Shown one piece after another: positions 61,056-64,000 of a DNA stretch of 64,000 nt; the stretch's first letter is position 1, and each line of letters begins with the position of its first letter. Both the position numbers and the translations under genes were made by a program. Origin of the DNA: Paenibacillus kribbensis (lineage in GTDB: Bacteria; Bacillota; Bacilli; Paenibacillales; Paenibacillaceae). Where the stretch lies: NCBI RefSeq assembly GCF_002240415.1, contig NZ_CP020028.1, positions 2,257,501 through 2,321,500 on the forward strand, given 5' to 3'. Below the pieces are notes generated by a model. That model was not told where the DNA came from and searched no databases. It saw only the letters and a program-made list of their open reading frames with translations.

Positions 61056-61127
61056 GTTGTACAATGAGAGTGAGGACCTTTACCGTAGCAAGTTCCTATT
61101 ATGGGGTAGGGGTCAGGGGAGGTTTGG

Positions 61128-61679
61128 ATGAAACCTTGGATTGTACTCGGCAGCTCGATTCTCATAACCGCTGCGGCAGCAATATTGCTGCCCTCTTTAC
61201 ATATGCTGGATTCGGGGACCGCGACTGTCCGTGAGACCCAGGCGGCGATATCGCCTCAGCAGCGAGTGCGGCTGACCGATGACAATCTGGTGGATACGCT
61301 CAAGGAGCTTCCTTTGACAACACCGATCGCCAGGGTAAGCTGGGAACATTCAGTCCTGACCCTGGATGTAAAGCTGTCAAAAGAAGAAACTGCACCGCTG
61401 GAGATTTATCAAAATATGGCGGAGCTTGTTGCCTTTAGCTTTTACGGAACGACGAATGTACAGCAATTGCTGCTCCGTGTGGTGACGCAGGACAAATGGT
61501 CGGGTGAACGCCATTTGCTGCTGGCATCCGATATACGCCGGAATGAGTGGACGAACGAAGCGCTGGAACAGCTGAGAAGCCGCGAAGGCGCAGAATTACC
61601 GGAGCAACTGAAATCCCGTTTCCGCATTACAGTTACACCCATGTGGCAAAAGAGGTTTGACGGTGTATATATAGATTAG
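61128..61679 (+). CDS. Signal-anchored protein of unknown function
   Basis: A 183-residue protein with an N-terminal signal or anchor (MKPWIVLGSSILITAAAAIL) and a mixed alpha/beta extracytoplasmic domain that ends KRFDGVYID. ATG 61128 follows GGGGAGGTTTGG. It lies between mtrB and hepS. I do not recognise the family; nothing nearby suggests a role. Confidence 0.7.
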   Translation: MKPWIVLGSSILITAAAAILLPSLHMLDSGTATVRETQAAISPQQRVRLTDDNLVDTLKELPLTTPIARVSWEHSVLTLDVKLSKEETAPLEIYQNMAELVAFSFYGTTNVQQLLLRVVTQDKWSGERHLLLASDIRRNEWTNEALEQLRSREGAELPEQLKSRFRITVTPMWQKRFDGVYID

Positions 61680-61794
61680 ATATTTCTGCCGTTGGACCTA
61701 CGGTACTTTAGTCGCGAATCATTTTAAATTGTGATATAATATAAGGCATTGCAATTATTTGATACACCAGAAAGTCATGGCTCGGAGGCTTAGG

Positions 61795-62664
61795 ATGAAA
61801 CCGTATCGCGTACCCCAATTAGCAAGGAAATATGTGGAATACGACATGATTCAACAACATACGGAAATGCCGGCTTTTCCTGACAGCCGTACCCGCTTGC
61901 TATTTGTGTTTTTGAACCGGAATATGCAGGAGCTGCATGCCAGCGAGGATGAGCTGTACGCATTGGTCACCTCGCTTTTGCAGATGGGGCTGGATACGCA
62001 TGATATGATCGATACTTTATCCGGTATTCGAAGTCCGGAGGAGATGCGTTCCAGACAGCTGAAAGTGTTGGCCGGGGATTATTTTAGCAGCCGCTTTTAT
62101 CAGCTGCTTGCATTGGCAGGCCGCATTGCGACTATTTCAAAGCTGAGTGATGCCGTATGTGAGGTCAATGCCGGTAAGATGAGCCTGTATTGGGGGATGA
62201 AGCATTTCCGCCTGGATGCGGCTCAGTATTTATCCCAGATGCTTCGTCTTAAAAAGGAGCTTTTTTTATCTCTAACTTCACTTGTAGCAGAACAGGATCG
62301 GGAAATTTGGGAGCAGCTTCTCCACGAATTCGCCCTCTGTGATATGCTGGTGGAGGAATGGGACAAGCGAGCAGAACCGGACAAATCCCGTTTCGGATAT
62401 ATGTTCTGGCATGTATACAGTAACGGGGACCAGAACGAGCAGGCGCTGCTTTCAGAGAGTGGTACTGATATTGAAGCATGGCGTAATCTTGTTCTGAAGT
62501 ACAAGGCCGAGGATGCGATACTGGACAAGCTTCGCACGGCTGTTATGCACATCCGGCAAATTCTGTCTGATGATCAAAATACGGGGATCGAGGAAATTGA
62601 ACGCATGCTGGAACCTTTCCTGAAGCTGCTGAATAGTCCGCACCCGGTTGTGAGGGAAGGTTAG
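61795..62664 (+). CDS. hepS: Heptaprenyl diphosphate synthase component I
   Basis: Small subunit of the two-part enzyme that makes the C35 side chain of menaquinone-7. The 289-residue protein has the component I pattern around LKVLAGDYFSSRFYQLLALAGRI and ISKLSDAVCEVNAGKMSLYW. It lacks DDxxD motifs, as expected for this non-catalytic subunit. ATG 61795 lies six bases from GGAGG. menG follows directly. Confidence 0.86.
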   Translation: MKPYRVPQLARKYVEYDMIQQHTEMPAFPDSRTRLLFVFLNRNMQELHASEDELYALVTSLLQMGLDTHDMIDTLSGIRSPEEMRSRQLKVLAGDYFSSRFYQLLALAGRIATISKLSDAVCEVNAGKMSLYWGMKHFRLDAAQYLSQMLRLKKELFLSLTSLVAEQDREIWEQLLHEFALCDMLVEEWDKRAEPDKSRFGYMFWHVYSNGDQNEQALLSESGTDIEAWRNLVLKYKAEDAILDKLRTAVMHIRQILSDDQNTGIEEIERMLEPFLKLLNSPHPVVREG

Positions 62665-62673
62665 GTGAACGTC

Positions 62674-63402
62674 ATGGGAGCAAGCGACACCAAGCCGAAA
62701 GAGCAATTCGTTCATGGCGTGTTTGAAAGTATAGCAGGCAAATACGACTTGATGAACGATATACTGAGCTTTCGCAGACACAAGGCTTGGCGAAAATTTA
62801 CGATGAAAAAAATGAACATGCATCACGGGGATACGGCAATTGATCTTTGCTGTGGGACATGTGACTGGACGCTTGCGATGGCGCATGCAAGTGAAAGTGG
62901 TCACATCGTGGGACTGGATTTTAGTCAGAACATGCTTAATGTAGGCGAGCGCAAGATTAGATCAGAATCCCGTGAAAAGCAAATCAAGCTCGTTCAGGGC
63001 AACGCGATGGAACTGCCTTTTGCAGACAATTCGTTTGATTATGCGACGATTGGTTTCGGTCTGCGCAACGTGCCTGATCTGCACCGTGTACTACGGGAAA
63101 TGCAACGAGTCGTCAAACCTGGCGGACAGGTCGTTTGTCTGGAACTGTCCAAGCCTACCTGGCAGCCGTTCAAGGGGATTTACTACACATATTTTCAACA
63201 CATCTTGCCCATGCTCGGCAAATTGTTCGCCAAACGTTATGAGCAATACAAATGGCTCCCTGATTCGTTGGCGCTTTTTCCAGGAAGGGATGAGCTGGCT
63301 AACATCTTCCGCGAAATCGGATTAAAGAATGTACAGGCTCATTCACTCACCGGAGGCATCGCGGCATTGCATATTGGAATCAAGGAGAGTCAGCATGTTT
63401 AA
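62674..63402 (+). CDS. menG: Demethylmenaquinone methyltransferase
   Basis: A 242-residue UbiE/MenG SAM methyltransferase that makes the last step of menaquinone synthesis. Conserved: GKYDLMNDILSF, AIDLCCGTCDWTLAMA (SAM loop), VGLDFSQNML, and YATIGFGLRNVPD. The start ATG 62674 follows AGGTGA; a GTG at 62665, immediately after the hepS stop, is possible. The order hepS-menG equals B. subtilis. Confidence 0.95.
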   Translation: MGASDTKPKEQFVHGVFESIAGKYDLMNDILSFRRHKAWRKFTMKKMNMHHGDTAIDLCCGTCDWTLAMAHASESGHIVGLDFSQNMLNVGERKIRSESREKQIKLVQGNAMELPFADNSFDYATIGFGLRNVPDLHRVLREMQRVVKPGGQVVCLELSKPTWQPFKGIYYTYFQHILPMLGKLFAKRYEQYKWLPDSLALFPGRDELANIFREIGLKNVQAHSLTGGIAALHIGIKESQHV

Positions 63403-64000
63403 GAAAATTGCTATTTTTTTGGAAATGATTAAAATTGAACATACGTTATTTGCGCTCCCATTTGCATTTATGGGGGCTGTATTGGGGTCGGTTGTCGTGA
63501 CAGGCAGCCTCCCCTCATGGCCGCAAATTGGTTGGATTTTACTGGCTATGGTTGGCGCACGCAGTGCGGCCTTTGGCTTCAACCGCATGATTGACCGTGT
63601 GATTGACGGGAAAAATCCACGTACAGCAGGACGCGCTATCCCGGCAGGGCTGCTCAAATCGAGTGAAGTGGTTATTTTCATTATCATCAGCTTGTTGTTA
63701 TTATTCTGGGCATCATTCAAATTAAGTCCGCTGGCGTTCAAGCTGTTCCCGCTGGCCTTTTTTATGCTTGTTTTTTACTCTTACACCAAGCGCTTCACCT
63801 GGCTTTGTCATGTTGTGCTGGGGCTGACGATTGGCTTGGCGCCGCTGGGTGCGTGGGTTGCGGTAACAGGACAGATCGATTGGATCTCGATCGTATTGTA
63901 CCTCACCATTGCATTTTGGACGGCAGGCTTTGATGTGATTTATGCTTGTCAGGACATTGATTTTGACCAGAACGAGGGTGTTTATTCCATTCCTGCCCGC
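63395..64000 (+). CDS. UbiA-type polyprenyltransferase, partial at window end
   Basis: The window holds the first 202 codons of a membrane prenyltransferase that attaches the polyprenyl chain to an aromatic ring. Motif 1 is NRMIDRVIDGKNPRTAGR and motif 2 YACQDIDFDQNEGVYSIPAR, the two Asp-rich metal sites of the UbiA superfamily. About seven hydrophobic segments are visible so far. It overlaps the end of menG by eight bases. The close match of motif 1 to the 4-hydroxybenzoate or futalosine-pathway (MqnP-like) group, rather than MenA, suggests that menaquinone is made by the futalosine route. The C-terminus is cut off. Confidence 0.88.
   Translation, partial: MFKKIAIFLEMIKIEHTLFALPFAFMGAVLGSVVVTGSLPSWPQIGWILLAMVGARSAAFGFNRMIDRVIDGKNPRTAGRAIPAGLLKSSEVVIFIIISLLLLFWASFKLSPLAFKLFPLAFFMLVFYSYTKRFTWLCHVVLGLTIGLAPLGAWVAVTGQIDWISIVLYLTIAFWTAGFDVIYACQDIDFDQNEGVYSIPAR

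Noticed and set aside
1..64000. CRISPR arrays, insertion sequences, prophage, tRNA or rRNA genes
   Set aside because: No regularly spaced repeats, transposase or phage genes, or tRNA-like folds with conserved arms were noticed by eye.

Overview
The window is chromosomal DNA of a spore-forming Firmicute of the Bacillales. Three things point to Paenibacillus, probably near P. polymyxa: dense sporulation and germination genes (spoIIM, dacF-spoIIA-sigF, spoVA, spmAB, dacB, ypeB, spoVIF, spoIVA, tgl), a gene order that tracks the Bacillus subtilis region from yqjE/nudF through xerD, sigF, lysA, rib, scpAB, resDE, serA, cmk, der and gpsA to hbs-mtrB-hepS-menG, and a mid-range base composition with many GTG and TTG starts behind strong Shine-Dalgarno sequences. 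The genus is an inference; no 16S rRNA, tRNA, CRISPR array, prophage or insertion sequence was seen.

Layout. 0-6 kb: branched-chain 2-oxoacid dehydrogenase E2 (bkdB) with lipB, the minus-strand miniproteins prli42 and mciZ, an M20 peptidase, nudF and an EndoQ-family nuclease. 6-17 kb: spoIIM-fur-yqzK-xerD-punA, an inserted minus-strand O-antigen-ligase-like gene, then dacF-spoIIAA-spoIIAB-sigF and spoVAA-spoVAB-spoVAF. 17-29 kb: lysA, ppiB, a two-gene fused 2-oxoacid:ferredoxin oxidoreductase with an Fnr-like box upstream, an IDEAL-domain protein, an FMN riboswitch driving ribE-ribB-ribH, scpA-scpB, a DUF2953 gene and ytfJ. 29-38 kb: tgl, dacB-spmA-spmB, rluB, resD-resE, and serA behind a serine-type T-box. 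38-52 kb: membrane proteases, a polysaccharide deacetylase, mecA-type adaptor, ypeB, a PilZ protein, cmk-plsC, an S1-repeat protein, der-plsY-gpsA, spoVIF and spoIVA.

53.8-60 kb is the clearest accessory segment. It lies between spoIVA and hbs, which are close together in B. subtilis. It carries a divergent MmyB-like XRE regulator and quinone oxidoreductase pair sharing a palindrome, and a three-gene sugar-type ABC importer with its own promoter and an internal terminator. After it the conserved order resumes: hbs, mtrB, hepS, menG and a UbiA-type prenyltransferase cut by the window end.

Functionally this is mostly core spore-former chromosome: forespore sigma-F control, cortex and coat assembly, germination, lysine/DAP and riboflavin supply, phospholipid synthesis and menaquinone synthesis. 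The points of interest are departures from the Bacillus template: partners absent at their usual sites (ribD and the RibA domain, resABC, sleB, spoVAC-E, mtrA), a Val in the GpsA nucleotide-binding loop, an N-terminally short transglutaminase, the fused ferredoxin oxidoreductase, and several miniproteins. I did not find a clear candidate for a wholly new system.
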